Part shown: positions 45,329 to 53,836 of the stretch, piece by piece
How the letters are laid out: each line of letters begins with the position of its first letter
Position numbering within the stretch: position 1 is the first letter of the stretch
Source: CAUTYU01 sp963545205
GTDB taxonomy: Bacteria > Desulfobacterota > Desulfovibrionia > Desulfovibrionales > Desulfomicrobiaceae
DNA: 64,000 nucleotides
Assembly: GCA_963545205.1 (NCBI GenBank)
Contig: CAUUHW010000005.1
Location: 1-64,000 of the forward strand
Direction of reading: 5' to 3'
Translations under genes and position numbers: made by a program
Notes under the pieces: model-generated
Databases searched by the model: none
The model's input: only the letters and a program-made list of their open reading frames with translations
What the model was told of the DNA's origin: nothing

Positions 45329-45907
45329 TCAATAATTCCAGACATCAAAAAAATTAAATCCAATCAGGTATTGAATATCCTTGCGTTTGCCCAGATACTT
45401 TCCGGCGCGGCAGGGAATATTGAGAAAATACCCGTTATCAAGCATCCAAAAATCGTCTTCCCTGTCCTGAACAATGGCAAAAGAATGACGGCGGCCATTG
45501 AGTTCAACCGACACCACGCCAAGCATTGAATCAGGAAATCCGGCGTCACGCAACCTGTGCATGGTCACAATGGCCTGGTCCAGACTGATTCCCCTGCCCC
45601 GCCGCAGGGTCTCTGTAGAGACCTCCCACATGCCTTCAACCTTATGCCGCACTTCAAGCAGGGTTTTGCGGTGAATCCTGCACATCAAAGACTTGTCAAA
45701 AAATCCGCTTTCTGTCCGGCTCGGCTTGTTCCCCTCATAGGACATGGATTTGAGCTGCTTTTTCTGCCAGCGGGTTACATCGTCATACAGGGGACTGTTT
45801 AACACATTTTCCGTGCGCGCGAACCGCCGTTTTTCCGACTTGAAAGCATAGGTAAACAAACGTCCCACAGAACGCATAACTCCCACGCAATATAATAAAA
45901 ATCGCAT
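45329..45907 (-). CDS. Transglutaminase-like (BTLCP-type) protein with Cys-to-Ser change
   Basis: 192 residues. Alignment by eye to bacterial transglutaminase-like cysteine peptidases gives the frame W..xxETLRRGRG-I-S-L-DQA (residues 94-112), the catalytic His in GRRHSFAIV (H141) and Asp in WMLDN (D157). The family has G-D-C-x-D at the nucleophile; here Ser108 replaces Cys. The N-terminus is a short hydrophobic segment, possibly an anchor. GGAGGGGG precedes the ATG. Probably catalytically dead or altered; family assignment is by motif only. Confidence 0.7.
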   Translation of the reverse strand: MRFLLYCVGVMRSVGRLFTYAFKSEKRRFARTENVLNSPLYDDVTRWQKKQLKSMSYEGNKPSRTESGFFDKSLMCRIHRKTLLEVRHKVEGMWEVSTETLRRGRGISLDQAIVTMHRLRDAGFPDSMLGVVSVELNGRRHSFAIVQDREDDFWMLDNGYFLNIPCRAGKYLGKRKDIQYLIGFNFFDVWNY

Positions 45908-45996
45908 ACCCCCTCCATATCTCCTGCAGGCATCGGCCCACTGTAAAAATCCGGGTCCGTGCGCCCTGTTCCTGGTGATTGTACCGTGCCAATTTT

Positions 45997-47529
45997 TCAG
46001 CCGGAACTTTCAATCTGGTCTGTTTCTTTTTTCGCCAGCCGGTTCAAGGCATTGATATAGGCCTTGGCACTGGAAACAATGATATCCGCGTCTGCTGAAC
46101 GACCAACAGCTGTTCTCCCGTTTTCTTCCAGGCGAACCATGACCTCGCCCTGAGCATCGCTGCCACCACTGATGGCGTTGACCGAATAATCCAGCAGTTC
46201 CGGCTGCCTGCCCACCAGCTTGCGTATGGTTCCAAACATGGCGTCAATAGGGCCGGTTCCAAAATCAGCCAGTTTATGCATCTGTCCGTCAATCTCCATT
46301 TCCAGAGCCGCTGTTGGAATAGCCCGGTTTCCAGCCAGTACGCTCAGGTATTTAAGACGATATTTGTCTGGAATCCGGTAGATTTCTTCCAGAACAACTG
46401 CTTCCACGTCCTCAATAAAAATATTTTTTTTCCGGTCAGCCAGCCGCTTGGTAGCCTCAAAAACACAATCAAGCTGCAAGTCGTCCAGACGATAGCCCAA
46501 ATCCCGCAACTGCTGGCGAAAGGCCGTGCGGCCTGAATGCTTGCCCAGCACAATATCTGCCCCGCTGCGGCCAATGGCTTCCGGTGTCATAATTTCATAG
46601 GTCAAAGGATTTTTGAGCATACCGGCCTGATGAATACCGGAGGCATGGGAAAAGGCATTACCCCCGACAACCGGCTTATTGGGCGGAATTGGCAACCCCA
46701 AAATCCTGGACAGCAAACGACAGGACGGGAAAATCTGCTGCTGAACAACATTGGTTGTCATGCCGTAATAATCACCCCGCACCTCAAGAGCCATAACCAG
46801 CTCTTCCAGAGCAGTATTTCCCGCGCGCTCACCAATACCCGTCAGTGTTACTTCGGCCTGCCGCGCTCCGGCTTGCAGCCCGGCCAATGTATTAGCCACG
46901 CCAAGACAGAGATCATTATGACAATGCACGCTGAAAACAACCTGTTCACTGCCCCGGACATTAGTAATCAACCAAGCAATCAGTTCACCAAATTCGCGGG
47001 GCTGGGCATAGCCGACTGTATCCGGGATATTGATTGTCGTGGCTCCGCAGGCAATAGCTGTTTCCACAATCTGTGCCAGAAAATCACGGTCTGAGCGAGA
47101 AGCATCCTCTGCGGAAAATTCAATATTCGGTGTCAGGGACGCAGCATGGCTGACGGCCTGTCTGGTCATTTCCAGCACTTGCTGTCTGGTTTGACGCAGT
47201 TTGTACTCAAGATGAATATCTGAGGTCGACACAAAGGTATGAATACGGGGATTAGCCGCGCTGCGAATCGCTTCCCAGGTACGGTTGATATCCGGCAGAC
47301 TGGCCCGGCACAGTCCCGCGACCTGACAGCGCTCAAGACTGTTGGCAATAGCCCGCACAGCCTCAAAATCACCCTGGCTGGAAGCGGGAAAACCAGCCTC
47401 AAGAATATCAACCCCCAGAATCTCCAGCTGCCTTGCCAGGCGCATCTTTTCCTGCAGATTCATAGTCGCTCCGGGCGACTGCTCCCCATCACGCAGGGTT
47501 GTGTCAAAAATCAAAACAGTATCATTCAT
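45997..47529 (-). CDS. leuA: 2-isopropylmalate synthase
   Basis: 510 residues. Condenses 2-oxoisovalerate and acetyl-CoA, first committed step to leucine. TIM-barrel motifs LRDGEQSPGATM, LEAGFPASS, NIPDTVGYAQP, FSVHCHNDLCLGVANTLAG and NAFSHASGIHQAGML are present. The C-terminal LeuA dimer/allosteric domain has VNAISGGSDAQGEV, so leucine feedback is expected. It stands alone here without other leu genes. Confidence 0.96.
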   Translation of the reverse strand: MNDTVLIFDTTLRDGEQSPGATMNLQEKMRLARQLEILGVDILEAGFPASSQGDFEAVRAIANSLERCQVAGLCRASLPDINRTWEAIRSAANPRIHTFVSTSDIHLEYKLRQTRQQVLEMTRQAVSHAASLTPNIEFSAEDASRSDRDFLAQIVETAIACGATTINIPDTVGYAQPREFGELIAWLITNVRGSEQVVFSVHCHNDLCLGVANTLAGLQAGARQAEVTLTGIGERAGNTALEELVMALEVRGDYYGMTTNVVQQQIFPSCRLLSRILGLPIPPNKPVVGGNAFSHASGIHQAGMLKNPLTYEIMTPEAIGRSGADIVLGKHSGRTAFRQQLRDLGYRLDDLQLDCVFEATKRLADRKKNIFIEDVEAVVLEEIYRIPDKYRLKYLSVLAGNRAIPTAALEMEIDGQMHKLADFGTGPIDAMFGTIRKLVGRQPELLDYSVNAISGGSDAQGEVMVRLEENGRTAVGRSADADIIVSSAKAYINALNRLAKKETDQIESSG

Positions 47530-47584
47530 ATCTATCCCGTTTCATATCAGGAATTCCAACGAACATAAACACAAATAATTTTAT

Positions 47585-47827
47585 CTATAAGTTAAGCCTG
47601 TGGTTGAGCGCATCCGGAGCTCTATACAACAAATCAAGTAATACATGCGCTGAACCCGTAGGATGACGCTTTCCTTGTTCCCACTGGCGTATTGAAGAAG
47701 GACTTACATTCAATAGTTTGGCAAATACAACCTGACTCAATTTCAGATTTTGTCGGATTTCTTTTATGTGATGAGCTGTAATCTGAATTTCTGGGATTGT
47801 AACTCCAAATTTTTTTCCTGATAACAT
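47585..47827 (-). CDS. HTH (XRE) antitoxin
   Basis: 80 residues. The central helix-turn-helix reads IRQNLKLSQVVFAKLLNVSP then SSIRQWEQGKRHPTGSAHVLLDLL, the pattern of antitoxins that pair with COG4737 RelE-type toxins. The ATG at 47827 lies inside the shifted tail of the toxin gene upstream. Presumably represses its own promoter and binds toxin. Confidence 0.82.
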   Translation of the reverse strand: MLSGKKFGVTIPEIQITAHHIKEIRQNLKLSQVVFAKLLNVSPSSIRQWEQGKRHPTGSAHVLLDLLYRAPDALNHRLNL

Positions 47828-47866
47828 CAACGAGCTGTTCTGAATGTAATGATAATAAATCGTTAC

Positions 47867-48112
47867 CTAATTTTTTGAATGACTCCAATAAAGAAAAATT
47901 ACTTTCTTATTTTCTTGAAAAACAAGAATTGTTCTAAACCCACCACGTTTCCCTTTCCCGATTCGTTTTATCCTCATTTTAAAGAGATTCCCACATAACC
48001 GGGTAACGGACAAGCCTTTTTCAATATTGTCAATCGGTTCAAGTAAATCCTGATTACTCAACTCCGCTTTTTCTGACCATCCTGCAAACCATTTTGTGCA
48101 TAATTTCCGCAT
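47867..48112 (-). CDS. RelE/ParE-type toxin (COG4737), C-terminus lost by frameshift
   Basis: 81 residues. CTKWFAGWSEKAELSNQDL, LFKMRIKRIGKGKRGGFRTI and VFQENKKVIFLYWSHSKN match the COG4737 toxin core. Homologues continue ~30 more residues. A matching tail (FKKLGNDLLSLHSEQLVDVI) exists in a different frame at about 47800-47880, so a deletion with frameshift has cut the protein. Residual activity is uncertain. Confidence 0.7.
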   Translation of the reverse strand: MRKLCTKWFAGWSEKAELSNQDLLEPIDNIEKGLSVTRLCGNLFKMRIKRIGKGKRGGFRTILVFQENKKVIFLYWSHSKN

Positions 48113-48298
48113 ACACTAAACTCTATTTCATTGTGATATACTTTTCAAGCCCGTTTTTCAGGTTTGCCCATACTGTTTCCCCCTTCTATTCGGTATATTG
48201 AATATTTTATCCCTTGGCGGTAAAAACATTCTTTCCACACATGTGGCCAGCCAACAGCAACACATCAGATTTTGGTGCAAAAGAAACAAGAGAAAAAG

Positions 48299-49093
48299 AT
48301 GAAAATAGGTATTCTTGGAGCAATGGAAGAAGAAATCCGTTTGCTGACCCAGCAAATTTCGAACAAGCGCTCTGAAATCATCGGCAAACGTGAATACATC
48401 AACGGACAGCTTGCTAACCATGATGTCTGTCTGGTTTTTTCCCGCTGGGGCAAGGTTGCGGCCGCGTCCACCGCGACCACTCTTGTCCAGCGCTATGGCG
48501 TTGAGCGCCTCATCTTTACTGGTGTGGCAGGTGGAATAGACCCAACACTGAATATCGGCGACATTGTTGTTGCCGACAACCTTGTCCAGCATGACATGGA
48601 CGTGTCGTTTTTGCCGGACATGGCAGAATTTGAAATCCCCCTGCTTGGCGTGTCAGACTTTCGGGTGCGGGAAAAAGACGTACAAACAGCCATACAAGCT
48701 GTTACAACCTACTTGCATGTTGATTTGCCTCAGCAAGTGGCGCAGGAAACACTGGCCAGTTTTTCCATCACCCGGCCCCAGGTTGTGCGGGGAACCATTG
48801 CCAGTGGCGACCAGTTTATTTCCAGTTCCGCCCAAACAGCCCGGCTCAAAGAAAAAATACCAGGCCTGCGCTGCGTGGAAATGGAAGGCGCGGCTGTGGC
48901 CCAGGTTGCCTGCGAACACGACATCCCCTGTCTTGTTTTGCGCACAATCTCTGATAAAGCCAACCATGAAGCTCCTGCTGATTTTCCCCGCTTTATTGCT
49001 TCTGTGGCTTCTTTTTTTACCTGCGGGTCTGTTTTACGGCTGCTTGAGAGACTGAAGGAGCAGGAGATTAAAAAAGCTCATACTGGTAGTTAA
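48299..49093 (+). CDS. mtnN: 5'-methylthioadenosine/S-adenosylhomocysteine nucleosidase
   Basis: 264 residues. Starts MKIGILGAMEEEI, with VAAASTATTLVQRYG, FTGVAGGIDPTLNIGDIV, GTIASGDQFISS and CVEMEGAAVAQVACE (catalytic Glu region), RTISDKAN. Cleaves MTA and SAH to adenine, recycling SAM by-products. The ATG at 48299 is preceded by a weak GAG-type site; the frame opens 9 codons upstream. Slightly longer than the usual ~230 residues, with an insert near 125-145. Confidence 0.93.
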   Translation: MKIGILGAMEEEIRLLTQQISNKRSEIIGKREYINGQLANHDVCLVFSRWGKVAAASTATTLVQRYGVERLIFTGVAGGIDPTLNIGDIVVADNLVQHDMDVSFLPDMAEFEIPLLGVSDFRVREKDVQTAIQAVTTYLHVDLPQQVAQETLASFSITRPQVVRGTIASGDQFISSSAQTARLKEKIPGLRCVEMEGAAVAQVACEHDIPCLVLRTISDKANHEAPADFPRFIASVASFFTCGSVLRLLERLKEQEIKKAHTGS

Positions 49094-49142
49094 CAGGTAA
49101 AGAAAACAAAATGACCTCAGAGCCCAATACAGGGGGGACGCT

Positions 49143-49582
49143 TTACTTTCCCGCTGGCAGCTGAAATCGCATTTCGCGCCGCCCTGTCAAGTTCAGGCTT
49201 ACCAGAAGATTGTACAAAAGAGCAATCTGAAAGAATCTCCCCTCAGCATCAATTTTGAATTGAAACACAGCAGTACCAATAAGTCTTTTTCCGCGTCAAG
49301 AAAACGAAGACGATGCACCCTGTCCGCGACCTGTTCCAAAAACAGTTTTCGGGCCTGAAGACGTTTACGAGGCGCGTCCTGCCGGGGATTTTTTTCAGGG
49401 ATACTTTGCAAGGTAAACGATTTTCCCTCCCGAATACAGGTCAGAGGAAAATCTATCTGCACTTCCAGCAACTGGGTATCTGAATGATTTTTTGCAGTCA
49501 TTGAAAGATGAGATAACAGAATGAAGTGAAAAAAACATGAAGCACAAATTGCAATGATATTGCGTTCCGTTTTATTTATCAT
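49143..49582 (-). pseudogene. TonB-like protein, frameshifted
   Basis: The first frame has an N-terminal TM segment (IIAICASCFFHFILLSHL) and reaches ARKLFLEQVADRVHRLRFLD. The TonB C-terminal domain then continues in another frame with IGTAVFQFKIDAEGRFFQIA and ends REMRFQLPAGK at 49143. One base appears lost between KDL and IGTAV. The Pro-rich spanner typical of TonB is very short. Last of the exbB-exbD-tonB set. Confidence 0.8.
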
Positions 49583-49600
49583 AATCTCAGCGCCAAGAAA

Positions 49601-49989
49601 TTAGTCCTGCTGTTTATTTTCAGATGAAATTGTAGCCAGTACCAAATCTTCACTTCTCTGAGCACGAGCAATATCAAGAATAAAAACCAAATCTCCAACA
49701 GGAGCAAGAGGATCAGCTTTTAACAGTATCTTTCCAGGGTTACAGGAAAAACTTTTTAAATTTTATGAATAAAAAATTTCAAATCATCTCTGGCAATACG
49801 ATTCTTTTCCGCGTAAATACTCCTGTCTTTCTTAAGGCAAACCTCCACGATCCGACCAGAAACAGCACCCACCAGTCTCTGCTTTCGGCAAAGACATATC
49901 AAGACCATGCACAGAAAAGGCAGATACAAGTATAAAAATATGAGCAAAATAAAAACAACATCCAGCAGAGGCGCTATTTCAGGCATCAT
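49601..49989 (-). pseudogene. ExbD, several frameshifts
   Basis: The N-terminus MMPEIAPLLDVVFILLIF holds the conserved Asp of the TM proton path. The rest is split: VSAFSVHGLDMSLPKAET in a second frame (a T-run one base short), GAVSGRIVEVCLKKDRSIYA in the first, and KILLKADPLAPVGDLVFILD to a stop at 49601 in a third. Joined, the pieces give a full-length ExbD. At least three indels, so clearly not functional as read. Confidence 0.88.
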
Positions 49990-50018
49990 ATCTTCATTTT
50001 GAGTGAAAATAAATACAA

Positions 50019-50676
50019 TTATAATAACCTGTTCAATTCAATTGAAGAAGATTGAACGAAAAGATGGACAGCCAGAGCTGATCGTGCAATATGCTCAAGA
50101 TTAGCAGCGATATTTTTCCTGTATTTGGTAAATATCTGCAAAGCAAACCAGGACGGGATTGCAATAACAAGACTAACAGCCGTAGTAAGCAGCGCCTGCC
50201 AGATTTCTCTGGATAATATTCACATCTCTATACCACCTTGAATATTTTCAAGCTGAACAAAGGTGTCAATCATACCAATCACAGTACCCAGCAGCCCCAT
50301 AAGCGGAGCAATTTTAAGAGCAAGAAGTGCCAAACGACGTCCAAATTGATGTACAATGTCCTGTCCGGCGTTCTGTAATAAAATTTCCCGGATTGCTGGA
50401 TCACTTTGACGAATTATCGCCTCAGAAAAATTGGCAAATAAAGAATGTTTGGGCAGCAGGTCACAGAGATTTTGAAAAAAAATCTTCTCTCCCCAGGACA
50501 CCTCCTTCTTTTTCAAGAACAGTACAGAGTTCAAATATTTTCTTTTCGATATCAAGATTCCCAAAATAGCGCGTTGAGGCATAAAACATCCACTGTTCAA
50601 AAATGATGGCACAGCCACATAGGGACAGGAATAAAAGAGGCCACATTACCCATCCTCCGTGACTCAGAAGAAACAT
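50019..50676 (-). pseudogene. ExbB, frameshifted and with an internal TGA
   Basis: Starts at ATG 50676 behind GAGGAGG, overlapping the end of the GTPase gene by 13 bases: FLLSHGGWVMWPLLFLSLCG then IIFEQWMF. The frame breaks in a run of eight T; removing one restores FFQNLCDLLPKHS and continues to PLMGLLGTVIGMIDTF. An in-frame TGA follows (50220-50222), after which REIWQALLTTAVSLVIAIPSW continues to 50019. Without the lesions it is a complete ExbB. Confidence 0.88.
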
Positions 50677-52520
50677 AACCTCCTCCTCTTGCAGCACAAT
50701 GAGCTATTCATTTTTTCTATTATATCCAAATAAGCATGGTTTAATTTATTTCCTATAAAAATGATATAATCCTGATCTGAAAAAAAATTCTCATCTTCAA
50801 GAGATGAAATATCAATACGCTGAGAAGAAAACTGAACAAGATTTTTCTTTTTACCATCAAATGTAACAATGCCTTTTGCCCGGACAGCGTGAGAAGAAAG
50901 AAGAATTTCTTTTAACTGACTTTCACTTATCTTCCTGAAAAATATGATCCTTGACTCAAATCCTTCTTGTTCATGCGTACATGCTTTTTTATACGGCAAA
51001 GAAAAATCCGATATTTTTTTACCTGTATCATTTTTATGGACTTCATCTAACGCACGTTCCAAAACAGCAAAATGTATTCTTCCAAATTTTGATTTCAAAA
51101 TCAAAGCATTTTTATTTATTTTATGCAATGTAGCAAAAATATTTTTTTCCTGATCCTTTGGCAATAAATCAATTTTATTCAAAACAAGGACATTGGCATA
51201 TTCAATTTGAGAGCGCAGTACTCCGTCACAAAAAAAATTTTCATTTTCAAATTTTGAAAACATCAGGTAGGCATCAACTAAAACAATAACAAGACCGATT
51301 TGAACTAAATCGTCAAGATCTTTCATACTCTGAAGAACATTGAGAGGATTTGCAACTCCGCTTGTCTCCAGAAGAATATCTTTTGCAGGCATTTTACCAA
51401 GAACACGGTATATAGCAGGGCGCAAAGCATCAGCAAGAGAACAGCACACACAACCTTCATCAATTGCTTCTACAACAGTATCTCCCTGCAATAAAAAAGT
51501 GTCCAGCCCTATTTTTCCAAATTCATTTTGAATCACCCCCAGATAAATATCTTTATTTTGTAAATAGGCGAGCCATTCCCGTAAAAAAGTTGTCTTTCCC
51601 GCACCAAGAAACCCAGAAAGGATATGCACAAAAGGAAGATTTTTTCCTTTTTTTCTTTCAACATCCAGGGGAAAAAAATCTTCTTTTTCATCTTTTGATT
51701 CAGGCCAGATCCTGTCTCCCCATTGAACAGTCCGGGCTATAGCAGTTTGTTCCTGGTCGGACTGAAACAAATTTCCAAAATCATCATACGCAGGGATATT
51801 ATATTTTCTTTTCTCCATCATACATATCATATCTTCCTGAGTACAATGAAAAATTTTGGCGAATGTACGAACAATACAATCAAATAAATGACGTATTACA
51901 CTATATGCCGGAATATTTGCGTCCATTCCCATAGGCTCTATAACATATTTTTTACAGTTTTCTTCTTCATAAGAAACTCCATTTGCGGCTATGACACAAA
52001 ATCTTTCTTTGGTTTCCAATCGCAAGCATAAATTATTTACAGAAATTCCAATATAAAGATCTCCGACATAAAATTGGGCCAATTCGTTTTGCAAAAATGA
52101 CCATTCCCTGATTTTTTTTGAAAAATCTGCTTGTTCAGAAAGATACAAAGCGTGTAAGGAAAATTCATCTCCAAGAGAACTGCCATGGGGCGGAAAAACA
52201 AATAAGGCAAATCTGCCCCAGACATTTTTGGGTTCACTTGCAAAAAAATCATGCCTGTGTCTGTCATCAGGATATACAACTTCTTCCTGAGAAAAAAAAT
52301 CCTTGCAATGTACAATCCCAAATATACAATCACTTTCAAAAATACGGCATGTCCATGTCCATTCCTGACCTGGACAGGGAAGAATACCACGCCAGCCAAT
52401 GTCTCTCGCGATGCGGCGTTCAAAATGAATTTTATTTATAACTGCGTAAAAAATTTCAGCAGCAGACATTGAAAACTGTCCATCTTCACTGACATGAGGA
52501 ACGATTTCTTTTATATCCAT
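50664..52520 (-). CDS. COG0523/CobW-family GTPase with a large unknown N-terminal domain
   Basis: 618 residues, about twice the family norm. The GTPase lies at about 297-500: Walker A GFLGAGKTT (303-311), metal-binding GCVCC (356-360), ETSG (385-388) and NKID (448-451). A CobW C-terminal domain follows (about 510-618). Residues 1-290 are a separate domain not recognised, with many Cys/His (e.g. CRIFESDC, DDRHRHD) and Trp-rich parts. COG0523 proteins insert or allocate Zn, Co, Ni or Fe. It heads the exbB-exbD-tonB set and is preceded by a terminator. The weak start lacks a good ribosome-binding site. Confidence 0.88.
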   Translation of the reverse strand: MDIKEIVPHVSEDGQFSMSAAEIFYAVINKIHFERRIARDIGWRGILPCPGQEWTWTCRIFESDCIFGIVHCKDFFSQEEVVYPDDRHRHDFFASEPKNVWGRFALFVFPPHGSSLGDEFSLHALYLSEQADFSKKIREWSFLQNELAQFYVGDLYIGISVNNLCLRLETKERFCVIAANGVSYEEENCKKYVIEPMGMDANIPAYSVIRHLFDCIVRTFAKIFHCTQEDMICMMEKRKYNIPAYDDFGNLFQSDQEQTAIARTVQWGDRIWPESKDEKEDFFPLDVERKKGKNLPFVHILSGFLGAGKTTFLREWLAYLQNKDIYLGVIQNEFGKIGLDTFLLQGDTVVEAIDEGCVCCSLADALRPAIYRVLGKMPAKDILLETSGVANPLNVLQSMKDLDDLVQIGLVIVLVDAYLMFSKFENENFFCDGVLRSQIEYANVLVLNKIDLLPKDQEKNIFATLHKINKNALILKSKFGRIHFAVLERALDEVHKNDTGKKISDFSLPYKKACTHEQEGFESRIIFFRKISESQLKEILLSSHAVRAKGIVTFDGKKKNLVQFSSQRIDISSLEDENFFSDQDYIIFIGNKLNHAYLDIIEKMNSSLCCKRRRLCFF

Positions 52521-52561
52521 TATGGTATTTATTTCTTTATCATTACGTGCTGTTGAAGATC

Positions 52562-52597
52562 AAAAAGGGCCTGAGCAGATCAATCTGCCCAAGCCCT
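52562..52597 (-). terminator. Terminator after the Tat-MBL gene
   Basis: On the minus strand AGGGCTTGGGCAGA and TCTGCTCAGGCCCT pair over 14 positions, two of them G-U pairs that form only on that strand, then TTTTTG. This separates the MBL gene from the GTPase gene that follows. Confidence 0.88.
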
Positions 52598-52657
52598 CTT
52601 GCAAACTTATATTCGGTTACTGCCCATAATTGACTCTGTAAGACATATATTTTTGTA

Positions 52658-53815
52658 TCAGGCAGGAAAACTGATTACATCTCCATTACCCAGATAGTTT
52701 TTTGTCTTGGAACGAAATCTGGCAGACCCCTGAACAACAGGATATCCGGCATCAACAAACTTGTTCGCGGTAACAAGACCGGTACAGTGGTTGCACCCTA
52801 CCCGCTTGAGATCCCATTTTTTCAGTCCAATAACCAAGTCGTCATATTTTGGGTCCCAATCATCAAAGGGAGAGATATGAAGTCCACCGTATAAACCGTA
52901 AAAGCTGTCATTTTCATACTTCAATTCTTTATAAGCAGTATCCGCAAACAGGATAATTCCCTGATGACAACAACCAGTTATACTGACAAGCCCCACATCT
53001 TTTACGTTACAGTACATGGAAAGCTCACCAAATACCCGAAAGATTATTGGTACCTCAAAGGTATATAAAGCAACTCCGGGCTGAAGCCGATGTAATCCCT
53101 TTCCAAGCTCAGTCACCTTTCCAACGTGACCGGAATCCTTAATATATTGTTTTCCCTCAGGATAAAAAGCAGCGGGATAATACAAGGGAATATCAGGGTT
53201 ATATTTCATGGGCACAGGAAAACCCCAATAATGATCCATATGTTCATGCGTCAAAATCAGAGAATCAATCTCATTATTAACCAGCATCCTGTCTATGCCT
53301 TCACGCTGAAAACTTTTGTCCATCCACTCGTATGACCATCCGGTATCAAAAAGATACTTTGTAGTCTCTCCTTCCAGAGATTCAATCTCCACCAAACAGG
53401 CAAAGCCGCCGGCATTGTCAGTGTGGACACAGTTTTCCTTGGCAATATTCCAGGCTTTTTCAAGGTCATGCGGTAAAAGATGTTTTATTCTGGCAATGCC
53501 TTCCGCATAAGACCCTTTTCCAATCCCTTTTCCATTACCAAAGGGGGGCCAGTTAAACGTATATTGATCAACAAGAAGTCCACCGGCTCCGGTGACATCT
53601 TGCATAAAAATACTGTTATCAAACCAGCTTGTTTCTGAAATATTTGTTATTTTAACAGACTTGCATAGTCCAATATCCGTCATCTTCCTCTTTTCCTGCG
53701 GCAGGAAGCTATGGCGCAAAGGTGAATAAGAAAAAGCTCCCATTGCTCCAAGTGTACCCGCTCCAATTCCTAAAGCCGCACCCTTAATAAAATCACGACG
53801 ATTGACTGCACACAT
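52658..53815 (-). CDS. Tat-exported MBL-fold hydrolase (COG1237-like)
   Basis: 385 residues. The N-terminus has a twin-arginine signal (RRDFIKG, 6-12, then a Gly/Ala-rich hydrophobic stretch), so it is folded with its metals and exported. The MBL motif is HEHMDH (190-195); GCCHQG (281-286) and NHCTG (342-346) match the COG1237 group that includes methanopterin-synthesis-like enzymes. Substrate is unknown. It follows the 11-TM gene by 21 bases and ends before a terminator, so the two form one unit. Confidence 0.88.
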   Translation of the reverse strand: MCAVNRRDFIKGAALGIGAGTLGAMGAFSYSPLRHSFLPQEKRKMTDIGLCKSVKITNISETSWFDNSIFMQDVTGAGGLLVDQYTFNWPPFGNGKGIGKGSYAEGIARIKHLLPHDLEKAWNIAKENCVHTDNAGGFACLVEIESLEGETTKYLFDTGWSYEWMDKSFQREGIDRMLVNNEIDSLILTHEHMDHYWGFPVPMKYNPDIPLYYPAAFYPEGKQYIKDSGHVGKVTELGKGLHRLQPGVALYTFEVPIIFRVFGELSMYCNVKDVGLVSITGCCHQGIILFADTAYKELKYENDSFYGLYGGLHISPFDDWDPKYDDLVIGLKKWDLKRVGCNHCTGLVTANKFVDAGYPVVQGSARFRSKTKNYLGNGDVISFPA

Positions 53816-53836
53816 AACGACTCCTTATTGATCCAT

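Noticed and set aside
48158..48592. 144-residue minus-strand frame over the nucleosidase start
   Set aside because: Antisense shadow of the nucleosidase gene, with no ribosome-binding site or family.
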